The notes below the pieces were generated by a model. It searched no databases. It saw only the letters and a program-made list of their open reading frames with translations, and was not told where the DNA came from. A DNA stretch of 64,000 nucleotides from Runella slithyformis DSM 19594 (lineage in GTDB: Bacteria > Bacteroidota > Bacteroidia > Cytophagales > Spirosomataceae): the NCBI RefSeq assembly GCF_000218895.1, contig NC_015703.1, forward strand, positions 1,549,501 to 1,613,500, read 5' to 3'. Position 1 is the stretch's first letter. Each line of letters starts with the position of its first letter. The translations under genes were made by a program, and so were the position numbers. Below are positions 7,164 to 16,114 of this stretch, piece by piece.

Positions 7164-8750
7164 CTATCGGTACGGTAAATAGAAAACAAATTCGGCTCCC
7201 TCTCCCACTCTTCCATGAGCCTCAATATACCCATGATGGGTTTCTACTATTTTACGGCAAATGGCCAACCCCAGTCCGGTACCTTCATACTCGGCGCGAC
7301 CGTGCAGCCGTTGAAAAATGGTAAAAATTCGTTCGGCATATTCCGGTTCAAAACCGATTCCATTGTCAGAAACGCTGATTCGATAATAGGTTTCGTGGGG
7401 GTTAAGCTGTACAATTTCCTTAATTTCCTGAACGCTTACTTTCCGCGCCTTCACCTGTACAAACGGTGCCACTGATGGTTTGGTAAACTTGAGGGCATTT
7501 TCTATCAGATTAAGAAAAAGCTGATGCATTTGTACCGGCTGTGCTTCAATCGCCGGCAATTTGTCCACGACAATGGTCGCATTTTTATCCTGAATTTTTA
7601 CTTCCAGATCTTCCATGACATTTTTTACCACTCCTTCGAGCGAAATCAATGCATTGGATTCCGTTTGGCGCGACACCCGCGAATAAGTGAGCAGATCTTC
7701 GATCAGGCCATTCATCCGATAGGCGGCATTGGTCATCCGTTCCACAAAGAACTGCCCTTCGGTTCCGAGCTGTTCTTTATACTTTTTATCAAGACGTTCT
7801 CCGAAAGCGATGATCTTACGCAACGGTTCCTGCAGATCATGCGAAGCTACATACGCAAACTGCTCCAAATCCTGATTACTTTTTTTAAGCGCCACCAGCC
7901 GGCGTTCCAATTCTTTCTGATACGTTTCTATTTCGGTACGGTCAGCGGCTACACCTACTACCCGGGTCAGATTTCCGTTTTCATCATAATAACATCGTGC
8001 CCGCAGGGTGAGGTATTTTAAGGCTCCGCCGGCATCAATGACCCGGTGGTCGATTTGAAAAGTATCTCTTTTTTCAAGGATAACCTGTCTGGAATAGTTT
8101 TGGACGCGGGGCAGATCTTCCGGAACAATAAAACTTTCAAAAAAAGATTGGGTCACGCACTTATCCGGAAAGTTTTCGGGCAAGAGGGCCATCACTCGAA
8201 ACAGTCCCTCCGACCACCGTATCTCCCGGCTATCTTCTTGCCATTCCCAGCTCCCACATTTAAAAATGACCTCTGTTTCATGAATTTGGTACTGTTTTTT
8301 CTGCAAATCGAGCTCATGTAGCAGCGTTTTGGTTACGTCTTCTGCCATGTTCATGATGAGGTAGTTTTGTCCCTTCTCATCGGGTACCAGCAGCGCAGCC
8401 CGGCTGCGAATGGTGCGAATGCTGCCGTCTTTGTGTCGTATATCAAACGTAAATTCGATGTTTTCGCCTTCCGGCAATACCAGAAATCGTTGGTACATTT
8501 CTCCCAAAAAACGATTCAGGTTAGGATGTACGAGGACCGGGACCAACGAATCGCCCATCTGTCGGATATCTTCGTAGGAATAACCGAGCATTTCTTTGAC
8601 CCTGCTGCTGATAAATACCATCCGGCGTAATTTCAAATCAATGATATACACCAGATCGGGCGATATCTGAAACAACCGTTCCAGTTGGTTTCCGGTAAGG
8701 TCAAGTCGGAAAGCGTCTTGGACAGCAAATGGGATCTCAGCAAACGGCAT
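7164..8750 (-). CDS. PAS-domain sensor histidine kinase
   Basis: A 528-aa soluble kinase. Two PAS domains are visible at roughly 20-140 (SPDLVYIIDLKLRRMVF) and 160-285, followed by a coiled link, the dimerisation helix with the phospho-His in YVASHDLQEPLRKI, and an ATPase domain with N box LNLIENALKF, DNGIGFEPEY and GTGLGLAICRKI. The SHDLQEPLR form is that of bacteriophytochrome-type kinases. The start codon overlaps the stop of the NtrC-type gene (TGATG), so the two are coupled and probably form a cognate pair. No membrane helix is present. Confidence 0.9.
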   Translation of the reverse strand: MPFAEIPFAVQDAFRLDLTGNQLERLFQISPDLVYIIDLKLRRMVFISSRVKEMLGYSYEDIRQMGDSLVPVLVHPNLNRFLGEMYQRFLVLPEGENIEFTFDIRHKDGSIRTIRSRAALLVPDEKGQNYLIMNMAEDVTKTLLHELDLQKKQYQIHETEVIFKCGSWEWQEDSREIRWSEGLFRVMALLPENFPDKCVTQSFFESFIVPEDLPRVQNYSRQVILEKRDTFQIDHRVIDAGGALKYLTLRARCYYDENGNLTRVVGVAADRTEIETYQKELERRLVALKKSNQDLEQFAYVASHDLQEPLRKIIAFGERLDKKYKEQLGTEGQFFVERMTNAAYRMNGLIEDLLTYSRVSRQTESNALISLEGVVKNVMEDLEVKIQDKNATIVVDKLPAIEAQPVQMHQLFLNLIENALKFTKPSVAPFVQVKARKVSVQEIKEIVQLNPHETYYRISVSDNGIGFEPEYAERIFTIFQRLHGRAEYEGTGLGLAICRKIVETHHGYIEAHGRVGEGAEFVFYLPYR

Positions 8751-10225
8751 CAGTTACTTAAATTAATATTTTTCATTTTATTGTAAAGCGTTTTACGGTC
8801 TATGCCCAACGCCTGAGCAGCTTTACTTTTATTGAAATTAACCTGTTTAAGTACGTTCAATATCATTTCGTATTCTGCTTCCAGGGCCGCCGATTTAAGA
8901 TCAACTTTAGAATTTACGTTTGGCTTGGCTACGGGCGGCGCTTCGTAAGAGGGCATTAGAGCGGCTTCCTGCAGAGAGGAAGGCACCACATTAACGGTAT
9001 TTGGCTCCGGAAACAGTAATTTATCATAATTCAGTAATTCAAACGGCAGGGTCCGGGCGTCTACGTATTCTCCTTCGGTGAGGAGCGTTGAGCGTTTGAT
9101 GACATTGCGCAATTCGCGGAGATTGCCGGGCCAGGGATAATCCCGAAAGGCTCTTTCCACTTCCGGTGTAAAGCCTTTGACCTGCTTTCCCAGTTCGTTG
9201 TTTGTTTTATCCAGAAAAAATTGGGCAAAGATCAGCAGATCCGAACGACGCTCGCGCAGCGGCGGTACATCAATGCTGAATTCATTGAAACGATAGTATA
9301 AGTCTTCCCGAAAACGCCCCCGGCGGGCGGCTTCGATCAGACGCTCGTTGGAGGCCACGATCAGGCGTACATCCACGTCTATTTCGCGGTTGCCGCCGAT
9401 GCGTCTCAGCTTCCGCTCCTGCACAACACGCAGCAACGATACCTGTACATCATACGGAAGATTTCCGACTTCATCCAAAAAAAGAGTACCTCCGTTGGCC
9501 ATTTCAAAATGACCTATCTTTTGGGCCAAAGCGCCCGTAAACGAACCTTTTTCATGGCCAAACAGCTCACTGGCAGCGAGTTCGCGCGAGATAGCACCGC
9601 AGTCCATGGCCACAAAAGGCCCGGACGCGCGTTTACTGCGCTTATGGATTTCCAATGCTACGGCCTCTTTTCCGGAGCCGCTTTCGCCGTAGATAAGTAC
9701 GCTGTAATTGGTCGGTGCCACCAGATCCACCTGCTTGTAGAGGTAAGTAGATTCGGGGCCTTCGCCAAAAATATACTGCACCTGAGCACTTTTCCGACGG
9801 GAGGTCCCGGCGCTGCCATTGTCTGTATCACCTCCTGCCTGCGCGCCCTGCTCATGGGTTTGCGAATGACTCAGGGCCTTTCGAATGGTGAGCAGAATCT
9901 CGTCCGGAAAGAGTGGCTTGGTGATATAATCATAGGCACCCTGTTTCATGACGTTGATAGCTATTTTGATATCAGAATAGCCCGTAATGATCAGTACAGG
10001 TAAATGGGGAAATTTTTCTTTGATACGTGTCAATATGGTGGCCCCGTCCATGTCTCCGAGTTTGAAATCAGTCAGGACCAGATCGGGATGAAAGTCTTCT
10101 AAAACCGTCAACCCTGTGACCCCGTTGTGGGCAACCGCTACCTCAAATCCGTTTTTGCTTAAAAAACGACGCAGTAATAAGCAAATGTCGGTGTCGTCGT
10201 CTATAACCAATATTCTCTGTGCCAT
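8750..10225 (-). CDS. Sigma-54 dependent response regulator, NtrC family
   Basis: A 491-aa activator with three domains. The receiver (1-120) has phospho-acceptor Asp53 and IVTKP-like ITKP near 101. The AAA+ domain (about 150-390) has Walker A GESGSGKE (180-187), the sigma-54 contact loop as GSFTGA (227-232) in place of the usual GAFTGA, and Walker B TLFLDE (247-252). The C-terminus carries a Fis-type helix-turn-helix (FNKSKAAQALGIDRKTLYNK). It should open sigma-54 promoters when phosphorylated. It lies between rpoN and the PAS kinase on the same strand; the kinase overlap points to a cognate pair. Confidence 0.95.
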   Translation of the reverse strand: MAQRILVIDDDTDICLLLRRFLSKNGFEVAVAHNGVTGLTVLEDFHPDLVLTDFKLGDMDGATILTRIKEKFPHLPVLIITGYSDIKIAINVMKQGAYDYITKPLFPDEILLTIRKALSHSQTHEQGAQAGGDTDNGSAGTSRRKSAQVQYIFGEGPESTYLYKQVDLVAPTNYSVLIYGESGSGKEAVALEIHKRSKRASGPFVAMDCGAISRELAASELFGHEKGSFTGALAQKIGHFEMANGGTLFLDEVGNLPYDVQVSLLRVVQERKLRRIGGNREIDVDVRLIVASNERLIEAARRGRFREDLYYRFNEFSIDVPPLRERRSDLLIFAQFFLDKTNNELGKQVKGFTPEVERAFRDYPWPGNLRELRNVIKRSTLLTEGEYVDARTLPFELLNYDKLLFPEPNTVNVVPSSLQEAALMPSYEAPPVAKPNVNSKVDLKSAALEAEYEMILNVLKQVNFNKSKAAQALGIDRKTLYNKMKNINLSN

Positions 10226-10365
10226 CTAACTCAAAAGTTCATGAGATTATGTTCGCTTCTCCTATTCATTTCTGCTATCCTGTTTCTCAACGGCAAAAGG
10301 GCTAAGTCCGCGACTTAATTGATTTTGGAATACATCTCCGACCGGTTCTTTTACAACGGGCCGGG

Positions 10366-11799
10366 TTATAAAATTCTCCGCAACGATGCCGCCGGAATGT
10401 CCATCTGCTCGCGGTATTTAGCCACGGTCCGGCGAGCTACAGGATAGCCGCGATCGGCCAGCATTTCGGCCAGTTGAAAATCATTGAACGGATGCTGCTT
10501 ATCTTCTTTGGACACCAACTCCGCCAATACCAATTGGATCTGTCGGTTAGAGACCTCTTCGCCGCTTTGGGTCAGGACCCCCTCCGTAAAGAGGTCTTTC
10601 AGGTGAATAACACCGAAGGGCGTTTGGGCGTATTTTCCGCTGGTCACCCGAGAGATTGTCGAAACATCCATGCTGATACGTTCGGCTACATCGCGCAATA
10701 CCATTGGTTTCAGTAAGCGCACATTGCCCGTTTTAAAATAATCTTCCTGCAATTTTACGATGGCACGCATCGACTTCAGCATGGTATTTTCGCGCTGCTG
10801 AATGGCTTCGATGAGCCAGTTAGCAGCGTTCAGTTTTGAATTTACGTAAGTATTGGCGGCGCGTGTCCCGCCTACTTCTTTGGCATAGGTCTTATTGACC
10901 TTCAACGGCGGAATACGCCGGTTATTCAGTTCGACATCGATCAGATCGCCCTCTACGGTCACGATATAATCCGGTACAATATTATCCTTGATGACCAAGC
11001 TGTCGGTTTGGCTGCCGATCACGGGCTGCGGATTAAGCGTACCGATGAGGGCCACAATGGCTTTGAGCTGATCAGCGGTAAGATTATTGGATTTCATCAT
11101 TTTCTCGTAATTACGAGCGGCAAAATCCTCAAAGTTGTTCCTGATCAGTTTTGTGGCAATGCCCACCTCCGGGCCCTGCAAACGTTCCAACTGCAACAGC
11201 AGACAATCCTGCAAATCGTGCGCCCCCAACCCGGGAGGGTCCATTTTTCGCAGCAACTGAATAATTTCCTGCACTTCTTCCTCCTCCACGAAGATCCCGC
11301 TGGTAAAGGACACATCGTCGGCAATGGCCCCTGCACTGTAGTTAAGATAGCCTGAATCAGTCAGCGAATCCACCACAAAATCAGACAGCAATTGCTGGCG
11401 TTCATCCAGCGCCAGGAGATGAAACTGTTCTTTCAGTTCATCGCGCCAGGTGGTCACTTCCACCATCATTGGCGTATACTCGTTATCGTCATCCGAAAAA
11501 TTATTGATCCGGGTACGATAATCGGGAGTATCATCATCCCTGAACTCGTCCCAGTCCATATAATCCTGGGTACGGTCTTCGGCTTTGGTGTTTAATCCGC
11601 CTTCTTCAAAAGCATCAAATTCCTCATTGGTATCCTCCGGACCTTCTTCAAGGATCGGATTATCTTCGAGTTCATTTTTTATGTGTTGCTCCAATTCGAG
11701 CGTATTAAGCTGTAAAAAATTCAGCAGTTGTATTTGCGCCGGAGAGATCTTCAGCGTTTGCTTCTGCGTTTGAATAAGGTTTAGCATGGGAGCCGCCAT
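10366..11799 (-). CDS. rpoN: RNA polymerase sigma-54 factor
   Basis: A 477-aa protein of normal RpoN length. Region I at the N-terminus is Gln/Leu-rich (QIQLLNFLQLNTLELEQHI), then comes an acidic region II (about 50-110), the core-binding domain and the helix-turn-helix region. Near the C-terminus is the RpoN box, ARRTVAKYRE, which recognises the -24 element. It directs core polymerase to -24/-12 promoters that need AAA+ activators, one of which is encoded 140 bp downstream. Being first in a run of signalling genes is notable. In the 250-bp gap upstream there is a TGGGGAA element and a divergent CHASE3 kinase. Confidence 0.95.
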   Translation of the reverse strand: MAAPMLNLIQTQKQTLKISPAQIQLLNFLQLNTLELEQHIKNELEDNPILEEGPEDTNEEFDAFEEGGLNTKAEDRTQDYMDWDEFRDDDTPDYRTRINNFSDDDNEYTPMMVEVTTWRDELKEQFHLLALDERQQLLSDFVVDSLTDSGYLNYSAGAIADDVSFTSGIFVEEEEVQEIIQLLRKMDPPGLGAHDLQDCLLLQLERLQGPEVGIATKLIRNNFEDFAARNYEKMMKSNNLTADQLKAIVALIGTLNPQPVIGSQTDSLVIKDNIVPDYIVTVEGDLIDVELNNRRIPPLKVNKTYAKEVGGTRAANTYVNSKLNAANWLIEAIQQRENTMLKSMRAIVKLQEDYFKTGNVRLLKPMVLRDVAERISMDVSTISRVTSGKYAQTPFGVIHLKDLFTEGVLTQSGEEVSNRQIQLVLAELVSKEDKQHPFNDFQLAEMLADRGYPVARRTVAKYREQMDIPAASLRRIL

Positions 11800-12006
11800 G
11801 GTTGGACAACATTTTTTGGTAGTTGATTACCAAATTGGATGCCTCAGAGATTCAATGAGTTACTTAATCGTCTTCTTTTTTCTTTTCTTATCAACAAAAC
11901 ACTTCTAATCAAGTGCTTAAGACTCAAAAATCTTTTTTATTAAAACAAGTTTGCTAATTTTATAGTTTGCTGATCTTACTGTTTTTTACCCGATATGGGT
12001 AATTAT

Positions 12007-12023
12007 TTCCCCACAAACCGGGG
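12007..12023. promoter_or_regulatory. Candidate operator TTCCCCA...CGGGG
   Basis: TTCCCCA at 12007-12013 is the reverse complement of TGGGGAA and is followed six bases on by CGGGG (12019-12023). A second arm pair TTACCC/GGGTAA lies at 11986-12002. The site sits between rpoN (minus) and the CHASE3 kinase (plus), 27 bp before the kinase start codon, so it could act as operator or as part of that promoter. Confidence 0.45.
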
Positions 12024-12049
12024 ATTAAATACCTCACTTTTATTATTGT

Positions 12050-13444
12050 ATGATTTTACGAAACGCTCTCTTAGGAATTTTTTTAGCCATGGGCGTCAGT
12101 TTGTTGATGCTGGCCTTCCTGAGCTGGTTGGCCTATGACCGTATTTCAGAATCCAATCGCCGCACGCAGGATGTTAACCACACTTACCGCGTACGACTGA
12201 AAAACAAGGATATCCTGAACACTGTCAATACCATTGAAACAGGCGAAAGAGGCTATTTATTGACCAAAAACGAAAAGTATCTGCAACCCTACGGAGAAGG
12301 CAGAAGTATCTTAAAGGGCATTTTGCAATCTATGGACCTGCTGGTAAGAGACAATCCGCGGCAACAGCAACGAGTGGACAGCATCAAAAAAGAAATAAAC
12401 CGACGGCTGACACTCATCGAATATAACATCGAACGAGCCCGCAATGGATATGCACCGGACACGGCCAAAGTGAGCGACGGCAAAAATCATATGGACAATA
12501 TACGAAGTTTGTGCAAAGAACTGGATAACGACGAGCGACAACTTCTGACCTACCGGAGCAAACTTCAGAAAAATGCCGATTCAAATACAAACTTTTACCT
12601 GTTTTTACTGTCTGCCGTTTCGTTGGCATTTCTGCTGGTGTTCTTTCGGCTGCTGTATACCGAGTTGCGCCGTCGAATTGCGTTTCAGAATACCCTCGAA
12701 GAAAAATTGACCGACCTTGAGCGCGCCAATGCCGAACTGGAGCAGTTTGCGTATGTGGCCTCGCACGACCTGCAGGAACCGTTGCGCAAAATGCGGGCTT
12801 TCAGCGAGCGCCTTCAAATGAAGGAGGCAGGGCGACTTTCGGAAGACAGCCAAAGCAATCTGGTCAAGATCAATCAGTCGGCCATCAGGATGCAGCAACT
12901 TATTGATGACCTGCTGACCTTTTCACGAATGGCCAATTTACGGGAGAGAATCTTTGAAGAGGTAAATCTAAATGCGGTTTTCAGGGATGTAAAGGAAGAA
13001 TTACAGGAGGTCATTACTCAAAAAAATGTCACGCTGATCTCAGAAGTGCTGCCTACGGTCCGGGGAGCCGAAGTTCAATTTTTTCAATTATTTAACAACC
13101 TGATTTCCAATGCCATTAAATACAGCAAACCGCATTTGCCACCGGTCATCGAAATAGACTGTCAAAAGGTAGATGGCCACGAAATACCCAAGATCGGCGA
13201 TATGCAGAGAAATAACATTTATCACCGTATTTCGTTTAAAGATAACGGGATAGGATTCGACCCCATTTATTCTGAAAAAATTTTCGTCATTTTCCAACGA
13301 TTACACAATCGAACCGAATACGAAGGAACCGGCATCGGTCTGGCACTTTGTCGACGAATTGTAACCAACCACAACGGATTTATCATTGCCGAAGCAAACG
13401 CACATCGGGAAGGTTCCGTTTTTCACGTATATTTACCGACCTGA
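12050..13444 (+). CDS. CHASE3-domain sensor histidine kinase
   Basis: A 464-aa membrane kinase. The first helix spans about 6-28, a periplasmic CHASE3 domain about 40-180 with the hallmark TIETGERGYLLT (61-72), and the second helix about 182-203. A short coiled link leads to the dimerisation helix with phospho-His239 (YVASHDLQEPLRKM), then an ATPase domain with LFNNLISNAIKYS, DNGIGF and GTGIGLALCRRI. The catalytic half is closely similar in layout to that of the PAS kinase at 7164. A receiver gene begins 32 bp downstream and is the likely partner. Confidence 0.9.
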   Translation: MILRNALLGIFLAMGVSLLMLAFLSWLAYDRISESNRRTQDVNHTYRVRLKNKDILNTVNTIETGERGYLLTKNEKYLQPYGEGRSILKGILQSMDLLVRDNPRQQQRVDSIKKEINRRLTLIEYNIERARNGYAPDTAKVSDGKNHMDNIRSLCKELDNDERQLLTYRSKLQKNADSNTNFYLFLLSAVSLAFLLVFFRLLYTELRRRIAFQNTLEEKLTDLERANAELEQFAYVASHDLQEPLRKMRAFSERLQMKEAGRLSEDSQSNLVKINQSAIRMQQLIDDLLTFSRMANLRERIFEEVNLNAVFRDVKEELQEVITQKNVTLISEVLPTVRGAEVQFFQLFNNLISNAIKYSKPHLPPVIEIDCQKVDGHEIPKIGDMQRNNIYHRISFKDNGIGFDPIYSEKIFVIFQRLHNRTEYEGTGIGLALCRRIVTNHNGFIIAEANAHREGSVFHVYLPT

Positions 13445-13476
13445 CCGGTGACGACAAACCGTCAATACCTTTTTAT

Positions 13477-13923
13477 ATGAACAAACATGCCACCATATTG
13501 ATCGCTGACGATGATACTGATGACCGATTTTTACTCCAATCGGTCTTCGAAGAGTGTGGTCTGCCCAATCCTACCGTCTATGTAAAAGACGGACTTGAAC
13601 TCATTGAATACATTCGCCGCAGCAACAATGAATATTTGGTAGGCCTTATCTTATTGGATTTGAATATGCCCCGAATGGACGGGCGGGAAGTCTTGAAAAT
13701 AGTAAAATCAGAACCTCAGTTACGTAAGATTCCGGTAGTCGTCCTGTCTACCTCCAAAGCGGAGCAGGATATCAACGATTGTTATGATCTGGGAGCCAAC
13801 TGCTACATTGCCAAGCCCTCGTCATTCGATGTGTTTACGGATACCATCTCGACCCTGATTAAATTTTGGGTAAAACTCACCCACCTGCCTGTTATTCCGG
13901 AATCGGCCCGGCTTCTTAACTGA
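13477..13923 (+). CDS. Single-domain response regulator (Rcp1-like)
   Basis: A 148-aa stand-alone receiver. IADDDTDDRF gives the acid pocket, Asp61 in LLDLNMP is the phospho-acceptor, and VVLSTSKAEQD and IAKPSS hold the switch Ser/Thr and the lysine. The frame is open from 13348, but the first part overlaps the kinase gene in another frame; the ATG at 13477 opens straight into the receiver. It is 32 bp behind the CHASE3 kinase. Strong likeness to the receiver at 6626 (for example SKAEQD) suggests duplication. Its last bases overlap the converging gene by 8 bp. Confidence 0.9.
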   Translation: MNKHATILIADDDTDDRFLLQSVFEECGLPNPTVYVKDGLELIEYIRRSNNEYLVGLILLDLNMPRMDGREVLKIVKSEPQLRKIPVVVLSTSKAEQDINDCYDLGANCYIAKPSSFDVFTDTISTLIKFWVKLTHLPVIPESARLLN

Positions 13924-14419
13924 CACTGATGAGCCCTTCTTTCGAATCCACCTGATGCACGCGGTTTGGCACCGAGGTTAACTTTTCCACTTTTACGGGC
14001 GGTAAGGTGGAGACAGGCAGCCGTTTTTGCTCTTCCTGTGGCTTAATCGGCTTTTGCGTTTTCTTTTTTACCCATATCAACGCGTTTTCCAGCAAGGAGG
14101 CTTTATTTTTCTGTATCAGGTTGGCGGCTACATTGCGCACAATAAACGGAACCACCAAACGGGGGAGCCATCCTGCCCGGGCCAGCAACCCTTTTTTGAG
14201 AATAATATCTACACCAATACCAACGCCGACATTGAGCAGGCCTTTTTTGGGAGTGGTCAGCAAATCACTGAGCGCTCCTGCCGCCTGACGCACCGGGTTG
14301 ATCTCAGTCCTGATGGCCGTTAGATTTTTACGCATTTGTATGCGTGAAAGCTGGAGCTGATTTTTCAACCTAGCCCGTTCTGCGCGTAAGTCTTCCACTG
14401 TTTCGAGCTTAGCTTTCAT
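13916..14419 (-). CDS. Hypothetical protein downstream of holin-X gene, 167 aa
   Basis: The N-terminal third is a charged helix (about 1-45), the middle is weakly hydrophobic with many Gly and Val (GLLNVGVGIGVDIILKKGLL), and the C-terminus is Lys/Pro-rich. It resembles no family I can name, but in this position, overlapping by 11 bp the end of a holin-X type gene, it likely belongs to the small envelope-stress set with YtxH. Peripheral association with the membrane is possible from the hydrophobic centre. Confidence 0.7.
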   Translation of the reverse strand: MKAKLETVEDLRAERARLKNQLQLSRIQMRKNLTAIRTEINPVRQAAGALSDLLTTPKKGLLNVGVGIGVDIILKKGLLARAGWLPRLVVPFIVRNVAANLIQKNKASLLENALIWVKKKTQKPIKPQEEQKRLPVSTLPPVKVEKLTSVPNRVHQVDSKEGLISVS

Positions 14420-14774
14420 AATAAAATCGTTTAATAAATGAGTTAACGACGGGTACTTTGATCAACTTATCTTTGACGAGATACAGGAGGATTCCGACCA
14501 AAGCATAAAACCCGGCGACAATAAAAAAACCTGTGGCCGGACTGTTAAGTTGCTGACCGACAAGCCACGCCACCCCTAAACTGGCAAACAGCAGCGTGAT
14601 CGTCCCGATTGTCCCTATGATAAGCACAGTAGCAAGACTTGATATGGCCCCCGCTGTTTTTTCAGACATGTCCAAAACCCCCAGGTTCCAACGTGCTTCA
14701 AAATAATCGGAAGCATGATCAAACCAATCCGTAGCTTGGTCTTTGATCTCATTTGCAGAATCTATCACTTGCAT
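14409..14774 (-). CDS. Holin-X type (DUF1469) membrane protein
   Basis: A 121-aa protein with an amphipathic N-terminus (about 1-45) and two membrane helices at about 47-70 and 80-102. This is the layout of the 'phage holin family'/DUF1469 proteins, which in chromosomes usually sit next to YtxH-like genes and have no proven phage function. It overlaps the following gene by 11 bp, and the YtxH gene lies 66 bp upstream with a hairpin between them. I infer an envelope-stress role rather than lysis, since no other phage gene is near. Confidence 0.8.
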   Translation of the reverse strand: MQVIDSANEIKDQATDWFDHASDYFEARWNLGVLDMSEKTAGAISSLATVLIIGTIGTITLLFASLGVAWLVGQQLNSPATGFFIVAGFYALVGILLYLVKDKLIKVPVVNSFIKRFYYES

Positions 14775-14790
14775 GGCTTAACAGGATTTA

Positions 14791-14824
14791 TTACTTTCTG
14801 CGGGGGTGAGCCCGCAGAAAGTAA
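14791..14824 (-). terminator. Intercistronic hairpin between ytxH-like and holin-X genes
   Basis: A perfect 14-bp stem (14791-14804 with 14811-14824, TTACTTTCTGCGGG) has a six-base loop. No T run follows on the minus strand, so it may be a weak terminator or a processing or stability element that sets different levels of the two genes. Confidence 0.6.
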
Positions 14825-14840
14825 AGTGGTATCTGAATGA

Positions 14841-15152
14841 TTAAGCGTAACGTTGCGCTTTATTTTTGGCATTTTCAGCTTCCTCACTTACGCGGTCTTT
14901 CACTTCAGTGATTTTTTCATCCGCTTTTGATTTCAGCTCTTTTGCTTTGTCTTCTACGTTATCTTTAATATCGGTATACTGTTGACGACCGCGCTGCAGA
15001 GCATCCAGCAGATCTGAAGCAAATCCATTGGCTGTTTCACGCACTTTATCACGGATCTCCGTTCCTTTTTCAGGGGCAAACAACAAACCGATCACTGCAC
15101 CCGCCGCCGCCGCAGTGGCCAGGCCTAATACTATTTTTGAATTACTTGTCAT
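14841..15152 (-). CDS. YtxH-domain protein
   Basis: A 103-aa protein. Residues 8-28 are a short membrane anchor (VLGLATAAAAGAVIGLLFAP) followed by the signature APEKGTEIRDKV of YtxH proteins; the rest (about 40-103) is a highly charged helix of Lys, Glu and Asp with coiled-coil character. Members are induced by stress in several phyla, but their biochemical task is unknown. It leads the minus-strand trio with the holin-X type gene and the 13916 gene. A TTCCCCA/CGGGG site lies about 120 bp upstream. Confidence 0.85.
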   Translation of the reverse strand: MTSNSKIVLGLATAAAAGAVIGLLFAPEKGTEIRDKVRETANGFASDLLDALQRGRQQYTDIKDNVEDKAKELKSKADEKITEVKDRVSEEAENAKNKAQRYA

Positions 15153-15270
15153 GGCATTATGCGTTTAAAAGATTTACGTTAAATAGTTTGACAGCCATAG
15201 GGATTAAAATTTTATTCCACCCCCGACCCACAGCGCTTACTGACTACAGAAAAAGATTGTGTGGGCAGTT

Positions 15271-15285
15271 TTCCCCAATCCGGGG
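15271..15285. promoter_or_regulatory. Candidate operator TTCCCCA...CGGGG
   Basis: TTCCCCA (15271-15277) followed by CGGGG (15281-15285) gives the same layout as the site at 12007. It lies between the YtxH gene (minus) and a lone receiver gene (plus). Confidence 0.45.
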
Positions 15286-15399
15286 CAAATTGAGTACCTT
15301 CCATGGCGCATCGCTGCTAGTCCGGCACGGTTTTTTTATTAAAAAAGAACAGGAACTTGAAATGTATAAAGTACTTATTGACCTTAACTGACAACCAAA

Positions 15400-15765
15400 A
15401 TGAGTAACAAGGCCTTTTCCAGTTCTAATCAAAAGGCTGTAATCATTGATGATGAAATTGATACGTGCCTTTTATTAGGAATGGTACTGAAACGGTTTGG
15501 CATTGTTTCGCTTCGGGCGCATACCCTTGAGGAGGGACTTCAAAAAGCGACGGATGAGCAACCCACTATTATTTTTTTAGACAATAATCTTCCCGACGGA
15601 ATAGGGATCGAGCAAATAAAAAAATTTCGCGAAAAAGCCCCTGCTTCAAGATTGGTGATGATTACGGCCATGAGCGGCCTACGCGACCGTGCGTTGCTTT
15701 CCGGAGCCGACGGGTTTGTCGAGAAACCGCTTGATATGACCAAAATTGAAAAAATCATTGTTTAG
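15400..15765 (+). CDS. Single-domain response regulator
   Basis: A 121-aa receiver with IIDDEID acid pocket, phospho-acceptor Asp61 (FLDNNLP), a Thr/Ala switch region in MITAMS and a lysine in VEKPLD. No output domain follows; the gene ends at the end of the receiver fold. It is not adjacent to a kinase, so its partner must be one of the kinases nearby or elsewhere. The gap upstream (15153-15399) holds a TTCCCCA element. The fold is nearer to NtrC-type receivers than to the Rcp1-like pair at 6626 and 13477. Confidence 0.85.
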   Translation: MSNKAFSSSNQKAVIIDDEIDTCLLLGMVLKRFGIVSLRAHTLEEGLQKATDEQPTIIFLDNNLPDGIGIEQIKKFREKAPASRLVMITAMSGLRDRALLSGADGFVEKPLDMTKIEKIIV

Positions 15766-15809
15766 TTTCTTCACCGCTTCCAATCGGTTTTTTGTATTGT
15801 CCTGCCTTT

Positions 15810-16016
15810 TTAACTGCCTTCAAACCCAAAAATTCTCGCCTCTTTATTGATTTGTTTCGTCAGCGCATCTCGGATAATGTCTGAGGGTGCCATGGCCCGA
15901 ATACTCGCTTTGTCCAAATGGTAAGCGATCAGAGATCCGGTAATTACTGCCGCCCATGATGACCGTATCAGCGGTAAACGGCTGTTTGAGGGAAAGTCAA
16001 GCAATCCATTTTGCAT
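15810..16016 (-). CDS. Doubtful small protein, 68 aa
   Basis: An open frame with ATG at 16016 codes for 68 residues, partly hydrophobic in the middle (SSWAAVITGSLIAYHL). No motif is recognised. It lies beyond the terminator of the 16115 gene, so it would need its own promoter, and I saw none. It may be a remnant; it is listed because the 290-bp stretch would otherwise be empty. Confidence 0.25.
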   Translation of the reverse strand: MQNGLLDFPSNSRLPLIRSSWAAVITGSLIAYHLDKASIRAMAPSDIIRDALTKQINKEARIFGFEGS

Positions 16017-16058
16017 CAGCCCATAAGGCGACGCTGTCCGTAAATCAATGTCAATAAA

Positions 16059-16102
16059 AATGCCTCGGACCGGCCTTTGAGGAAAGGCAAGGCCGAGGCA
16101 TT
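16059..16102 (-). terminator. Rho-independent terminator
   Basis: The outer stem AATGCCTCGG/CCGAGGCATT (16059-16068 with 16093-16102) encloses an inner GCCTT/AAGGC stem, and the minus strand continues into TTTTTATTG. It lies just past the stop of the 16115-16432 gene. Confidence 0.85.
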
Positions 16103-16114
16103 GATTGGGGCCGA

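Noticed and set aside
14409-14774. Phage holin of a prophage
   Set aside because: No other phage gene, integrase or attachment site lies near; DUF1469 proteins are usual in non-phage settings next to YtxH.
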